In this document: positions 29,064 through 37,795 of the stretch, piece by piece
Position numbering within the stretch: position 1 is the stretch's first letter
How the letters are laid out: every line of letters begins with the position of its first letter
NCBI RefSeq assembly: GCF_030271255.1
Contig: NZ_JASJOM010000004.1
Location: 310,001-374,000, forward strand
DNA length: 64,000 nucleotides
Source: Peribacillus folii
Lineage (GTDB): Bacteria > Bacillota > Bacilli > Bacillales > DSM-1321
Reading direction: 5' to 3'
The notes under the pieces: model-generated
Database searches by the model: none
Told to the model about the DNA's origin: nothing
Seen by the model: only the letters and a program-made list of their open reading frames with translations
Position numbers and translations under genes: made by a program

Positions 29064-29256
29064 ACAGCAGTTATGGAAATCTTGTTTGGCATGTTACAGT
29101 CTAAATGGTTTTTTCCTCCTGGAATTCGAAAATATGGATTACTTTGAAAAGGAATTAGATGATTATATTCATTACTAAATCCACAAACGTATGAAGGAAA
29201 AATTAAACGACCTGAGTCCGTTAGAATACCGAACTCAGGTCTTAGAGGCTGCTTAA
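29064..29256 (+). pseudogene. Remnant of IS3-family transposase (orfB C-terminus)
   Basis: Translation gives TAVMEILFGMLQSKW, which fits the NAVMESFFGxLKSE motif of IS3/IS150 transposases. After a frame change comes MDYFEKELDDYIHY, a stop codon, IHKRMKEKLNDLSPLEYRTQ and the natural end LEAA. The fragment is therefore frameshifted, interrupted and lacks the DDE core. Its end contains an inverted repeat (ACCTGAGT/ACTCAGGT, 29210-29240) that may serve as terminator for the PTS operon on the other strand. Confidence 0.75.
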
Positions 29257-29331
29257 ACTATAGGTCTAACAATGATGCGGTCAGATCATTTTCCGGTGAA
29301 TTCTTGAACGATCAAGCCCCCGACAAATCAC

Positions 29332-29661
29332 TTAATGGACCTTTTGTGTTTTTTGATGCAATTCGACAATTTCAATCGCTAACTCTTTTGTCGTCATGGA
29401 AGTCATCAGGTGATCTTGAGCATGAATCAGCAGTAATGGTATGTCAAAATCCTCACCATTCGCTTCAGCCTGGATCAAGGCCGTTTGAATTTTATGTGCC
29501 GCAACGAACTCTCGTTCCGCTTCCTTCAGCTTTTCTTGAGCATCGCTGGATTTACCTTGCTTTTGCAAGGAGATGGCTTCCATTGCGCAGCTGCGGGCAT
29601 TTCCGCTATGAAGGATCAATTGAAAGGATAATTCAGATAAAGCTTCTTTCGTTTTCGCCAA
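29332..29661 (-). CDS. PTS lactose/cellobiose-type EIIA
   Basis: 109 residues, three-helix EIIA of the lactose/cellobiose family, with the phosphorylated His80 in LLLIHAQDHLM. It takes phosphate from HPr and passes it to EIIB. Last gene of a five-gene unit (EIIC, small membrane protein, DUF871 glycosidase, EIIB, EIIA), 29 bases after EIIB. The inverted repeat in the downstream transposase remnant may end transcription. Confidence 0.9.
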   Translation of the reverse strand: MAKTKEALSELSFQLILHSGNARSCAMEAISLQKQGKSSDAQEKLKEAEREFVAAHKIQTALIQAEANGEDFDIPLLLIHAQDHLMTSMTTKELAIEIVELHQKTQKVH

Positions 29662-29690
29662 ATTAGCACCCTCTCATCTCTTTTTATTAA

Positions 29691-29996
29691 TTATTTGGAA
29701 ATTAATTGAACCGCTGTTTTCAGCACTTCTTTGCCATTGCATGTTCCATAGTGCATCGGATTTATCGTATCTACCGGGACACCCTTCTCATCTCCTATTT
29801 TCCTGATATCATTCAGTAAATAACGAACCTGCGGCCCCAATAAAATCACGTCCACCTCATCCATATGATTCCTCACTTCCGTAGTGGCGACTGCCTGGAT
29901 CTTCGCGTTCACTCCTTCTTCGGATGCGGCTTTCTCCATCTTACTGACCAATAGACTGGTAGACATTCCTGCAGAACAGCATAATAGGATATTCAT
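29691..29996 (-). CDS. PTS lactose/cellobiose-type EIIB
   Basis: 101 residues, the usual length of a free EIIB-Cel. The phosphocysteine is in the P-loop [13 protein letters not shown] (Cys7 by motif position). It phosphorylates the incoming sugar bound to EIIC. It lies 56 bases after the DUF871 gene. EIIA, EIIB and EIIC are all separate proteins here, as in the chitobiose and cellobiose systems of Bacillus. Confidence 0.92.
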   Translation of the reverse strand: MNILLCCSAGMSTSLLVSKMEKAASEEGVNAKIQAVATTEVRNHMDEVDVILLGPQVRYLLNDIRKIGDEKGVPVDTINPMHYGTCNGKEVLKTAVQLISK

Positions 29997-30052
29997 TACA
30001 ATTCCTCCTCGGATTCTATTGATTCATCGTTCCTTGTCAATTTTTGGCAAGA

Positions 30053-31135
30053 TTATATAATTAATCTGAATGAACTCCATGGTTTGATATAATCAAGTAA
30101 AAATCGTTCTTCCTCCACTACTTGCGCAACCAGGTTTTTCCTTTCATCCATAGGCATGTCCCGTAGTATGACTTGAAGTTCCCCTTTATATTTTCCAAAG
30201 GAATCATTGCCGATGAAAACATCCCCATTTTGCTGCGGAACAGTTTCCCGAGCCGCAAAATCCTCTTTTCCATATTTTTTGCGGACTTCCACTGACCGGA
30301 CCATATACTCGCTGATATCTCCACGGCGAATATGTATTTCCTCCAAAGCGACTTGTTGCTCGATCGGTGATGCATTCGATTGAAGCTCCACTTTCAACTC
30401 GACCATGTCCCGCTGTAATGCTCCCAGCATTTTCAATTCCGCTTCACTGGCATAGGCATTTCCAATGATTACATCGTCAATCAACCCGGTAGCCCAAAGA
30501 TGCTTGGCTTGTACATCAATGGATAGCTCACGATGCTGTTCCAATGTACATAATCCATCGTTGATGTCCCATGGCCCTATCTCACCCATTTGTGACGTAA
30601 CGAATGCCGCTGTTCTAATGCCTTGTTCCTTGAATCTCTTGCAGCAGGAGATGAAGAACTCATAAGGCAGGCCGGTGAATTTTTGCGGATAAAAATTATG
30701 GCACCCAATCAATTGATTCTTGTTGGCTTGATGCGTCAAAATATTCAATAAATATTCAACATCATTGCTCATATTCAATTCGATTTTCAATCCATAAGGA
30801 TTAAATGTCATTTTCGCTTCCTTCAAGCCATCAAAGCCTAAATCAAGACGTACGCCGTCCGCCCCCATTTCTGCAAAGAAACCTAAATCATCATAGCTTA
30901 TATCAAACTTATCGAATACAGCTGGCGCAACATCAAGAATGACCTCCATATCCAGTGTTTTCGCATATGAAATGACATCTTTATATTCTTCCATTACGGT
31001 TTCATAAGGTTTTGAAACCGATAATAAGCATGTGAATATTCGTTCAAATCCATGACGATGGGCCTGTTTAATATATTGCTTGTCTTTCTCGGGTGTAGAA
31101 TGTTCCGGATAAATCGATATTCCCAACCTTTTCAT
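30053..31135 (-). CDS. mupG: DUF871 / MupG-like 6-phospho-N-acetylmuramidase
   Basis: 360 residues from ATG 31135. The protein has a TIM-barrel start (LGISIYPEHSTPEKDKQYI), GADGVRLDLGF and a C-terminal cyclophilin-like part (RETVPQQNGDVFIGNDSFGKY), the architecture of DUF871. In Staphylococcus, MupG splits MurNAc-6-phosphate-GlcNAc taken up by a PTS. Finding it inside a PTS operon suggests hydrolysis of the imported phosphodisaccharide. No MurQ etherase lies nearby, so the sugar may not be a muropeptide disaccharide. Confidence 0.8.
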   Translation of the reverse strand: MKRLGISIYPEHSTPEKDKQYIKQAHRHGFERIFTCLLSVSKPYETVMEEYKDVISYAKTLDMEVILDVAPAVFDKFDISYDDLGFFAEMGADGVRLDLGFDGLKEAKMTFNPYGLKIELNMSNDVEYLLNILTHQANKNQLIGCHNFYPQKFTGLPYEFFISCCKRFKEQGIRTAAFVTSQMGEIGPWDINDGLCTLEQHRELSIDVQAKHLWATGLIDDVIIGNAYASEAELKMLGALQRDMVELKVELQSNASPIEQQVALEEIHIRRGDISEYMVRSVEVRKKYGKEDFAARETVPQQNGDVFIGNDSFGKYKGELQVILRDMPMDERKNLVAQVVEEERFLLDYIKPWSSFRLII

Positions 31136-31143
31136 AGCTTCAT

Positions 31144-31422
31144 TCACTCCTTATGTTCTTTCCATTGAACCCGCCTTGCCTGTAATTTCATCAAGTAATC
31201 ACGGTAGCGGGAGGATATCATTACTGAACAGACAATGGTAGGGATGATGATAATCAAATAATAAGTCGACCCCAATGAGCTGAATAAAATGATGGAGAGG
31301 CTAATGATCAAAATGGTCAAGCCTACTGATTTCCATGGTGTTAAACCTTCAGCTACCTTCGTTCGCGAATAAAGGATTTGGGCACCGACGAACGATAGTA
31401 CTGCGCCTATTATCTCAAGCAT
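31144..31422 (-). CDS. Small membrane protein in the PTS operon
   Basis: 92 residues with three hydrophobic segments (about 1-20, 30-48, 52-70) and a basic tail (SSRYRDYLMKLQARR). It overlaps the end of the EIIC gene by 8 bases and ends 8 bases before the MupG-like start, so translation is probably coupled. I do not recognise a family. Its position suggests a transporter accessory or a product of this operon only. Confidence 0.75.
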   Translation of the reverse strand: MLEIIGAVLSFVGAQILYSRTKVAEGLTPWKSVGLTILIISLSIILFSSLGSTYYLIIIIPTIVCSVMISSRYRDYLMKLQARRVQWKEHKE

Positions 31423-32743
31423 ATTTTATGCCTGCCTTCTCTTCCTCCGGACCATCTTCGATTTTATTTTCATCACGCAGGTGTTGCTTTTCGAACATCT
31501 TGAAAAATGGAAAATAAATCATTAACGAGATGACGAAGTTCAAGATGACGAGAACGCCTGCCATGATCGTCCAATCCGTGCTGATTACAGCGGCAATCGG
31601 GCTGAAGACAGTAAACGGAAGCTTGGCCATGATCATAGGGATCAATCCTAATTGAAAGAACGTGTAAGAAACGATGACATTCACCAACGGGGCAACAATG
31701 AACGGCACCATCAATATCGGATTCATGACGATGGGAGCCCCAAATATGACCGGTTCGTTAATATTGAAAATGCCCGGGACGAAAGATAGTTTTCCTAGTT
31801 CTTTTAAATATTTAGATTTCGAGAATAAAAACAATACGACCAGCGATAAAGTGGAGCCTGCCCCGCCAATCCAAACGAACCATTGAATGAATTGCTCCGT
31901 GAATAAGTTGGGCAAATTCGCTGCATTGCCTGTCCTTGCAAACGCATCCATATTTTCGAGTATGGCGGAATCCCACATCGGCCTTATGATTGGCCCCAAT
32001 ATGGCTGGCCCGTGAATACCCAATGACCAGAAGAAAACGATGAGGAAAACGGTAAGCAGCCCCCCCACTAAACTGTTTCCTACCAATAAATTTTTGAGCG
32101 GTGACACCAAGGTCGTAATGATGGAATTAATATCAAACCCTAATCCGTAACGAATGCCCCAAAAAAGCAGGACCACGACCAATGTAGGAATCAGTGCCGC
32201 AAAGGAGTTGGATACCATGGGCGGGACACTCTCAGGTAATTTGATTTTGATGTCCCGTTTTATGAGAAAATGGAAAATTTCCACTGAAATCAATGATGTA
32301 ACGATCGCTCCAAACAAGGATGCAGCGCTTAGAGAGCTGATTGGCAGCCACCTTCCTGCTTCGATGACCCCCGGAACGGATTCCATGACTTGAGTAGGAA
32401 CGACACAGGTTATCAAAAAAGCCAGAACAGAAAGAAAACCTGCACTAAGCTGATCCAATTTATAATGCCCGGCAAGAGCCGATCCCACCCCAAATGCAGC
32501 ATAAAGTGCCATCGCCCCGACCGTGAAGCGAAAAGGTACATCCAAAGCAGCTCGGTAAGGAGCAATCCATTCATCATACCCTTCAATTGGGAAATTCAAT
32601 AAAATAACAAAAAATGATCCAATAATCGTCAATGGAAGTGTCGCAAGGACGCCGTGCCGTATCGCTAGCAGATGCCTTTGCGATCCAATCCTATTTGCCA
32701 CCGGAAGCACCTTTGATTCAAGGATATTCATGAAACTGGTCAA
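31415..32743 (-). CDS. celB: PTS lactose/cellobiose-type EIIC permease
   Basis: 442 residues, with about ten helices and family stretches QRHLLAIRHGVLATLPLTIIGS (opening), GPAILGPI and NEPVIFGAPIVMNP near 340 (NEPxxFG is the classical motif). The TTG start at 32743 has GGGGG 8 bases upstream, and the resulting MTSFMNILESK opening fits the family. First gene of the operon; it moves the sugar through the membrane while EIIB phosphorylates it. Substrate unknown: cellobiose, chitobiose or a muropeptide-like disaccharide. Confidence 0.9.
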   Translation of the reverse strand: MTSFMNILESKVLPVANRIGSQRHLLAIRHGVLATLPLTIIGSFFVILLNFPIEGYDEWIAPYRAALDVPFRFTVGAMALYAAFGVGSALAGHYKLDQLSAGFLSVLAFLITCVVPTQVMESVPGVIEAGRWLPISSLSAASLFGAIVTSLISVEIFHFLIKRDIKIKLPESVPPMVSNSFAALIPTLVVVLLFWGIRYGLGFDINSIITTLVSPLKNLLVGNSLVGGLLTVFLIVFFWSLGIHGPAILGPIIRPMWDSAILENMDAFARTGNAANLPNLFTEQFIQWFVWIGGAGSTLSLVVLFLFSKSKYLKELGKLSFVPGIFNINEPVIFGAPIVMNPILMVPFIVAPLVNVIVSYTFFQLGLIPMIMAKLPFTVFSPIAAVISTDWTIMAGVLVILNFVISLMIYFPFFKMFEKQHLRDENKIEDGPEEEKAGIKYA

Positions 32744-32797
32744 TAACCTTTCCCCCTTTAATTAAAAGACTGAAAACACAGGCAATTCAATATGTAA

Positions 32798-32826
32798 ACA
32801 TTATAACGTTATATTCATAGTGTCAA
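32798..32826 (-). promoter_or_regulatory. Promoter of the PTS-MupG operon with overlapping palindrome
   Basis: TTGACA at 32826-32821 (minus) with TAATGT 17 bases on, or TATAAT after only 15. A perfect 12-base palindrome TATAACGTTATA (32802-32813) overlaps the -10 region and is a good repressor site. No regulator gene is adjacent. Confidence 0.55.
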
Positions 32827-33100
32827 TCATTTTTTTGCATGAAGATACGTAATTTTTTTATATCGAAGCTTTGTCACCATAAAGCCTTTTGTAGCTAATG
32901 AAATCTTTCTGCCAAATAAAATATAAACCTGAAACCTTTCAAAGATAAAAATAGCCGAGACGCCGATGTGGAGTTTTAATAGTCATGTACAATAAAAAAG
33001 GAAGCACTTTCCCCGCAAGGGCAAGTGCTTCCTTCAATATGGCCGGCATATATCAGGTGTTTCCGGATAAGAAGATCGGTTCCGCTTAAAGGGAAGTGCA
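32827..33100. other. Intergenic region with terminator of the VOC pseudogene
   Basis: Contains only the promoter upstream edge and, at 32995-33034, a perfect 12-bp stem AAGGAAGCACTT/AAGTGCTTCCTT that runs on the minus strand into T6. Confidence 0.6.
32995..33034 (-). terminator. Terminator after the VOC pseudogene
   Basis: A 12-bp perfect stem with a 13-base loop and a minus-strand T6 tail. Confidence 0.85.
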
Positions 33101-33509
33101 CTATTCTTTCAGATCCCACTCCGGATTCCAGACTATTTCCCAAAGATGGCCGTCAGGATCTTTAAAATGGCCGGAATATCCTCCCCAAAACGTATCGCGG
33201 GCAGGATCGGTGATGACGGCTCCTGCGCTATTGGCTTGCTCCATTACATCATTCACTTCTTCCTTGCTGCCTACATTATGACCGATCGTAAATTCAGTCG
33301 AACGGCTGTGTTAATGGAACCTTGGCCTCATGCGCTATATCGCTTCGTTGCCATATGGCAAGCTTGAGGCAAAAAAAGGCAACGGCTCCATGCTCGAATT
33401 CCTTCCCTATGATTCCTTCCGTTTTTAATCCCAAACCATCACGATAGAACGCCAGCGATTTTTCGAGATCATCCACACCTATCGTAAGTACAGTGATACG
33501 CGGCTTCAA
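33101..33509 (-). pseudogene. VOC/glyoxalase-superfamily protein, frameshifted
   Basis: The first frame (start 33509) gives ITVLTIGVDDLEKSLAFYRD ... HGAVAFF and stops at 33294 after QPFD. In the next frame the reading continues as STEFTIGHNVGSKEEV and on through ARDTFWGGYSG, DPDGHLWEIVWNPEW to TAG 33103-33101. Dropping one T in CCGTTCGAC near 33301 restores one 136-residue protein of the common VOC type. Either a recent knockout or a base-calling error. The intact terminator and ribosome binding site favour a recent event. Confidence 0.85.
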
Positions 33510-33687
33510 CTTGATTCCCCCTTTATGTCCTTCCCACGCTTACTTACTACCAGGTTCACATTTCCTACTTTCTTTGTCAAACCAGTCCGTTTTCCTGTAT
33601 AGTGAAAGAAACAGTCCAGATTGAACAGCTACAATTGACCCTCTCTTGAGAAAACTGCACGGATACCGAAAGGAATTACGATTACCC

Positions 33688-34020
33688 ATGATTTCATTCA
33701 TTCTAACCTTAAAACGTTTCTTAAAGGCGCTATGGTCCGCCTTTCACTTGAAGAATTTCCAGGTTCTTTTCGTGTTGGTTCTGGTTATGTTGCTTTCAGG
33801 AACACTCTTCTATGTTAAGCAGGAAGGGCTGAGCATAATCGACTCGCTTTACTTTTGCGTTGTCACTCTAAGCACCGTGGGCCACCCCAGCTTTGAACCG
33901 CAAACAACTTTCGGGAAAGTGTTCACGATGATTTATATTGTCGGCGGCACCGGGTTATTCATGGGCTTGCTTGGCTATCTTGCCTACGCCGTCATTAAGA
34001 TGCGTGAAAGCGAAAAGTGA
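33688..34020 (+). CDS. Two-TM ion channel protein with unusual filter
   Basis: 110 residues from ATG 33688 (a TTG at 33646 is possible). Pattern: helix 1 (FQVLFVLVLVMLLSGTLF), pore helix (IIDSLYFCVVTLSTVGHP), helix 2 (VFTMIYIVGGTGLFMGLLGY). This is the layout of small potassium channels of the ion_trans_2 type, but the selectivity filter reads TVGHP where potassium channels have TVGYG or TVGFG. Ion specificity is therefore open. Closed by its own terminator. Confidence 0.8.
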   Translation: MISFILTLKRFLKALWSAFHLKNFQVLFVLVLVMLLSGTLFYVKQEGLSIIDSLYFCVVTLSTVGHPSFEPQTTFGKVFTMIYIVGGTGLFMGLLGYLAYAVIKMRESEK

Positions 34021-34021
34021 A

Positions 34022-34056
34022 GGAATGCCCCTTATGGCGGGCATTCCATTTTGTTT
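34022..34056 (+). terminator. Terminator of the ion channel gene
   Basis: Stem GGAATGCCC/GGGCATTCC, 8-base loop, tail ATTTTGTTT, directly after the stop codon. Confidence 0.85.
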
Positions 34057-34182
34057 ATTCAAATTCATTATGTAGATATAACAAGCTGAGCGTATTTTCC
34101 TATTCCTTAATCTAGTCCTGCTTTAATACTTACACTACCTGACCGATCTGACCGATCCGACCGCTTCCATTTTTCCTGATAG

Positions 34183-34208
34183 AAAAAAGCACCCATGTCT
34201 GGGCGCTT
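34183..34208 (-). terminator. Terminator of the CotD-like gene
   Basis: Minus strand stem GCGCCCA/TGGGTGC followed by T6. Just beside it (about 34138-34162) a short direct repeat of GACCGATC-like units occurs. Confidence 0.75.
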
Positions 34209-34218
34209 CATGATATGC

Positions 34219-34488
34219 TTATTCATCTATTCCAAAATGGTCTGCATCTGCTATTATTATTCGGGTTACTGCCACAATTGACGTTTTCTCTACCGTTTCA
34301 TATACGTCTCTCTCGTACACCGGATAATAATGCTCATTTCTGACCACGGTCCTGTTTACATTAATGACTTCCGTCGGATGAATATGCTTCACCACGCGCC
34401 GGTTCGTCCTGGTATTCACCACTGTTCTCGTAGGATCCGTAATCACTTCTTCCCTTTGTTCGCGACATTTCCTGCAATTACAACTCAT
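34219..34488 (-). CDS. cotD: CotD-family spore coat protein
   Basis: 89 residues with cysteines only at the start (MSCNCRKCREQ) and the family core VVKHIHPTEVINVNRTVVRN followed by EHYYPV. This is the signature of CotD-type inner coat proteins, and it marks the host as a spore former. The C-terminal half lacks the usual cysteine-rich end. Expression would be from a mother-cell sigma factor (sigma-K in Bacillus); the promoter was not resolved. The paralogue number is unknown, so the symbol is approximate. Confidence 0.8.
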   Translation of the reverse strand: MSCNCRKCREQREEVITDPTRTVVNTRTNRRVVKHIHPTEVINVNRTVVRNEHYYPVYERDVYETVEKTSIVAVTRIIIADADHFGIDE

Positions 34489-34637
34489 AAAAAAACCACC
34501 TTTTTTTTACTTCTTTGTAGCTTATGAAGACAGGTGGAAACTTGTACTAAGCAAAAAAACCATTTTCATTTACTGAATCAAAAAAATCCCCCTCTAAACA
34601 GAGAGAGATCGTCCTGACACTGAAATAATAAGATCGT

Positions 34638-35507
34638 TCAATTTGGCTCAACATGAACATGAACATCATACACCCCATGCTCAGTCATCATCACTTTTTC
34701 AACATGTGTCGCTATATCATGTGCTTCTTTTATATCCAATGTGGAATTAACAAGAATCACGACATCGATGACTTCGTTATTGCCGTAATTTCTCCCTTTG
34801 ATTTCTTTTATGCCCTTGACCCCATTGACATTCGTAATGACATCTTTATAGAGATGGATTTTATTCTCATCAAATCCATCGGAAAGTTCATGAGAGGATT
34901 GGCTGAATATTTCCCAGGCTGTTTTGCATATTAAAAGCCCAACAATGATTGCCGTCAGCGGATCAAGCCATGGCATGTTCAATTGCGAGCCAAAGATTCC
35001 AATAGCGGTTCCGATACTTACCCAAGCATCCGAAATATTATCTTTGGAAGCGGCCATAACGGCTTTGCTGTTAATTTTAAGAGCAAGTCTTTTATTATAC
35101 CGATATACAAAATACATGGCGAGTGCCGATAAAATCCCCACATACCCCGCGATTATGTCAGGTGATTCCTTGCCCCCGTCAAGCATGGACGAAACGGCAT
35201 CGATCAACACCTGCACACCGACGGCAAACATGATGAATGAAGCAACCATGGAGGCAATCGTTTCACTTTTCCAATGACCATAGCCATGATCTTTATCAGG
35301 GGGCCTCTGTGCCAGCCTTAAACCAATCAGCACGGCAATGGATGCGATAATATCGGTCGTATTATTCAAGCCATCCGCTTTCAGGGCAGCCGAGTCACTT
35401 ATGTAGCCAATGACCAGTTTTATAATAGATAGGCAAATATAAGCGATAATACTGATGATTGCACCACGTTCGCCTAATTTGAGGTCATTATACTTTTGTT
35501 CTTCCAT
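34638..35507 (-). CDS. Cation diffusion facilitator (CDF) family metal exporter
   Basis: 289 residues with six helices and the paired metal sites: DGLNNTTDI in helix 2 (about 45) and SKDNISDAWVS in helix 5 (about 153), followed by a cytoplasmic domain with HDIATHVEKVM and VHVHVEPN. CDF proteins export zinc, cobalt, manganese or iron in exchange for protons. The sites D-xxx-D/N in helix 2 suggest zinc or manganese, not decided here. Single gene. Confidence 0.9.
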   Translation of the reverse strand: MEEQKYNDLKLGERGAIISIIAYICLSIIKLVIGYISDSAALKADGLNNTTDIIASIAVLIGLRLAQRPPDKDHGYGHWKSETIASMVASFIMFAVGVQVLIDAVSSMLDGGKESPDIIAGYVGILSALAMYFVYRYNKRLALKINSKAVMAASKDNISDAWVSIGTAIGIFGSQLNMPWLDPLTAIIVGLLICKTAWEIFSQSSHELSDGFDENKIHLYKDVITNVNGVKGIKEIKGRNYGNNEVIDVVILVNSTLDIKEAHDIATHVEKVMMTEHGVYDVHVHVEPN

Positions 35508-35788
35508 TCAACTTCCCCCCACAATTAAGTACCTAAATATCATACCAACATAAAATTGGGTGGGTCTATAGCAACCTTTTTGTATCGTTTTATATATGTA
35601 AGCGCTAGGTAACTATGTTGCATGAAGCAAACTATCTGAAAAGGGAAAATATATTCATTACTCTTTTAATACCATTACCAATGCCAAGGGCAGTTGTGTA
35701 AAAAAGGATAGAAATGATGCTAGTTTAAACAAGTTCTTCATTTATGAACATCCTTGTAAGAGGTATATGTCTATAATATTCTTTAACA

Positions 35789-35816
35789 CAAAAAAACGGG
35801 TCGCTCCGCAACCCGC
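35789..35816 (-). terminator. Terminator-like hairpin after a decayed region
   Basis: Minus strand CGGGT/ACCCG with a 9-base loop followed by T7. It would have ended a gene on the minus strand that is now degraded. Confidence 0.55.
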
Positions 35817-35829
35817 TCCCTAATTCCAT

Positions 35830-36350
35830 AAGTATAGAAGATCTTATATTTCATCCCGCCAACACCGCATTAGAATTATTAATTCTCGCAAAAATTCCGG
35901 AGTATGCTTCCCTTCAAATAAAAAAAGTCTCATGTTATCTCCAGAGCCTATGCTGTACCTGGTTTGAAATGAATTGGTCCAGTGAAACTGCCGCTTGATA
36001 AATCAATTCGTCTTTTTAGACATCCGCTTATACCTTTTGAACTTATTTCCTTCACGCGTTCAAAATAAATACTAAAATTACGTGGCCATCTTTATTATCT
36101 TTACCATTGCATCTTCATTCGGATCGATATCAAATGAGAATACTTAAGCATTTATTCATTCTAAGGAATTCGGAAAGCATAACTCTGAGTGTATTTATGA
36201 TTTCAAATGGAATTACGATCACTGTCCCACTTGTAATCATCTCCATTTTAATATTCGGCTAAAATCAGATAATCCCCTTCTTCCCTATAGGCTAAACATG
36301 GCTGTATCCTGTCTCTTGGATGATACGTTACCGGTTTCTAAATGTCTTTA
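35830..36350 (-). pseudogene. Decayed coding remnant, family unknown
   Basis: On the minus strand, stretches of sensible protein (for example PCLAYREEGDYLILAEY, then after a stop NGDDYKWDSDRNS, later LFLFEGKHTPEFLRELI) occur with several stops and frame changes between them. This is how a gene looks after long decay. A terminator-like hairpin lies at its downstream end. I cannot name the family; intergenic DNA is the alternative. Confidence 0.3.
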
Positions 36351-36395
36351 TCCTAGCATATCCTTTGAAAAGTAACGTAAAGGGGGGATTTATTC

Positions 36396-36725
36396 ATGTT
36401 TTTTGCAAATACACCAAAACCGCCTTACTACGCTTGCATCTTTACTTTCAGCAGAAATGGAGGAGATCAGGCAGGCTATGAGTCAATCGCTGATTTCATG
36501 AGTGAGCTTGCCTCTCAGTAAGAAGGCTTTTTAGGAGTCGAGGGCGTAAAGGATCAGAACGGTTCAGGAATCACCGTTTCTTATTGGATATCCTTGGATT
36601 CAATCAAACATTGAAAGGAAAATGCTTTACAAAAAAAAGCCCAGGATAAAGGCATAAAAGACTGGCACTCATCTTATTCCACACGCATTTGTAAGGTTGA
36701 AAGAGAGTACCGCAACAAGGGATAA
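36396..36725 (+). pseudogene. Antibiotic-biosynthesis-monooxygenase-like gene with two nonsense codons
   Basis: From ATG 36396, behind AAGGGGGG, one continuous frame of 109 codons encodes MFFANTPKPPYYACIFT..., then GFLGVEGVKDQNG, ITVSYWISLDSIK and WHSSYSTRICKVEREY, which together match small ABM/DUF-type monooxygenases with a ferredoxin-like fold. It is broken by TAA at 36519-36521 and TGA at 36612-36614 (where the family has Trp). The frame itself is intact, so these are point mutations and not frameshifts. Terminator follows. Confidence 0.8.
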
Positions 36726-36766
36726 CACTAAGATACTCGTTCACTCAATACGTTTGTCATAAGAGG

Positions 36767-36790
36767 GACCGCTTTTCAGCGGTCTTTTTT
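36767..36790 (+). terminator. Terminator of the monooxygenase pseudogene
   Basis: Stem GACCGC/GCGGTC, 6-base loop, T6 tail. Confidence 0.8.
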
Positions 36791-36808
36791 CATCCCTTCG
36801 ATTCAACG

Positions 36809-37360
36809 TTAGATGATATCCAAATCTTTTCTTAGCAGGGAGTACATCAACAAATCATCGAATTTCCCACAAGTATATTCATAATGCCTAAGCAGGCCTT
36901 CTTTTCTAAAGCCTTGCTTTTCCACCATTTTTTGTGATGGAAAATTGCCTGGCTCGATCAAAGCCTCGATTCTCTCCAATTGGAAGTGACGATATCCATA
37001 CATGACGACTGCTTTCAAGGCTTCCCCAGCTATCCCTATTCCCCAATGAGCTTGATTTAATTCATAACCAACTTCTGCCCGAAAATGTTTTGGAACCATA
37101 TTCAAAAAACCACAGCTCCCGATTACCTTCCCGTTATCTTTCATGGTTATGCCCCATCTAATCCCTGTACCTTCTTTTCGTATCGACTGATACCATTCGA
37201 TTTCATCCAACACTTCATGAACCGTTTGACAAGGCTCCAGACCCATTGGCTTCACAACGTCTATATCAGATAGATATTCAAACATATCACCTGCGTCAGC
37301 CTTTGTTGCTTCACGTAAGATCAATCTTTGTGTCTCGATTACTGGAAATCCCTTTTCCAT
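36809..37360 (-). CDS. GNAT acetyltransferase (RimJ/RimL type)
   Basis: 183 residues: the start VIETQRLILREATKADAGDMFEYLSD is typical of RimJ/RimL N-acetyltransferases, with the acetyl-CoA region around HWGIGIAGEALKAVVMYGY (105-123) and QKMVEKQGFRKEGLLRHYEY near the end. These acetylate ribosomal protein N-termini or small amines. Target unknown. Ribosome binding site GGGGGA precedes ATG 37360. Monocistronic. Confidence 0.88.
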   Translation of the reverse strand: MEKGFPVIETQRLILREATKADAGDMFEYLSDIDVVKPMGLEPCQTVHEVLDEIEWYQSIRKEGTGIRWGITMKDNGKVIGSCGFLNMVPKHFRAEVGYELNQAHWGIGIAGEALKAVVMYGYRHFQLERIEALIEPGNFPSQKMVEKQGFRKEGLLRHYEYTCGKFDDLLMYSLLRKDLDII

Positions 37361-37795
37361 ATTTATCCCCCATTCTTTCCGTACGCGTCGTTCCCCATGC
37401 TATTTGTATACCCATGTCTATTCATAAATGTCTCTCTCTAACGTCCGCCCGGAGCATTATCCATATATTAACACATTAGTTTCTTGATTTTGGGCATCCA
37501 GAAGATGATTTCTACAAGGAAGGGACGACTTTAATCCGTTATTCCCATTAGTCCCGGCCGCTTCACAGGATTAATAGAACTTAAGTGGCGTTATCTGGTA
37601 CTGATCAATAGGCTGAATGGGTCTTTTTTACCTATCCTTAATAAGTTGGCAAGAAGATAAGCAAACTATAGAATATTGCAGTTTGAACCATCTTTCCCAC
37701 TTTATTGGTTCATTGCAATCAGGGAGAAATAAGGAATATCAGTATAGCTGCTGTTCAATTAGTGCTTTATCAAAATGTTATGGGGTGCATGGTTT

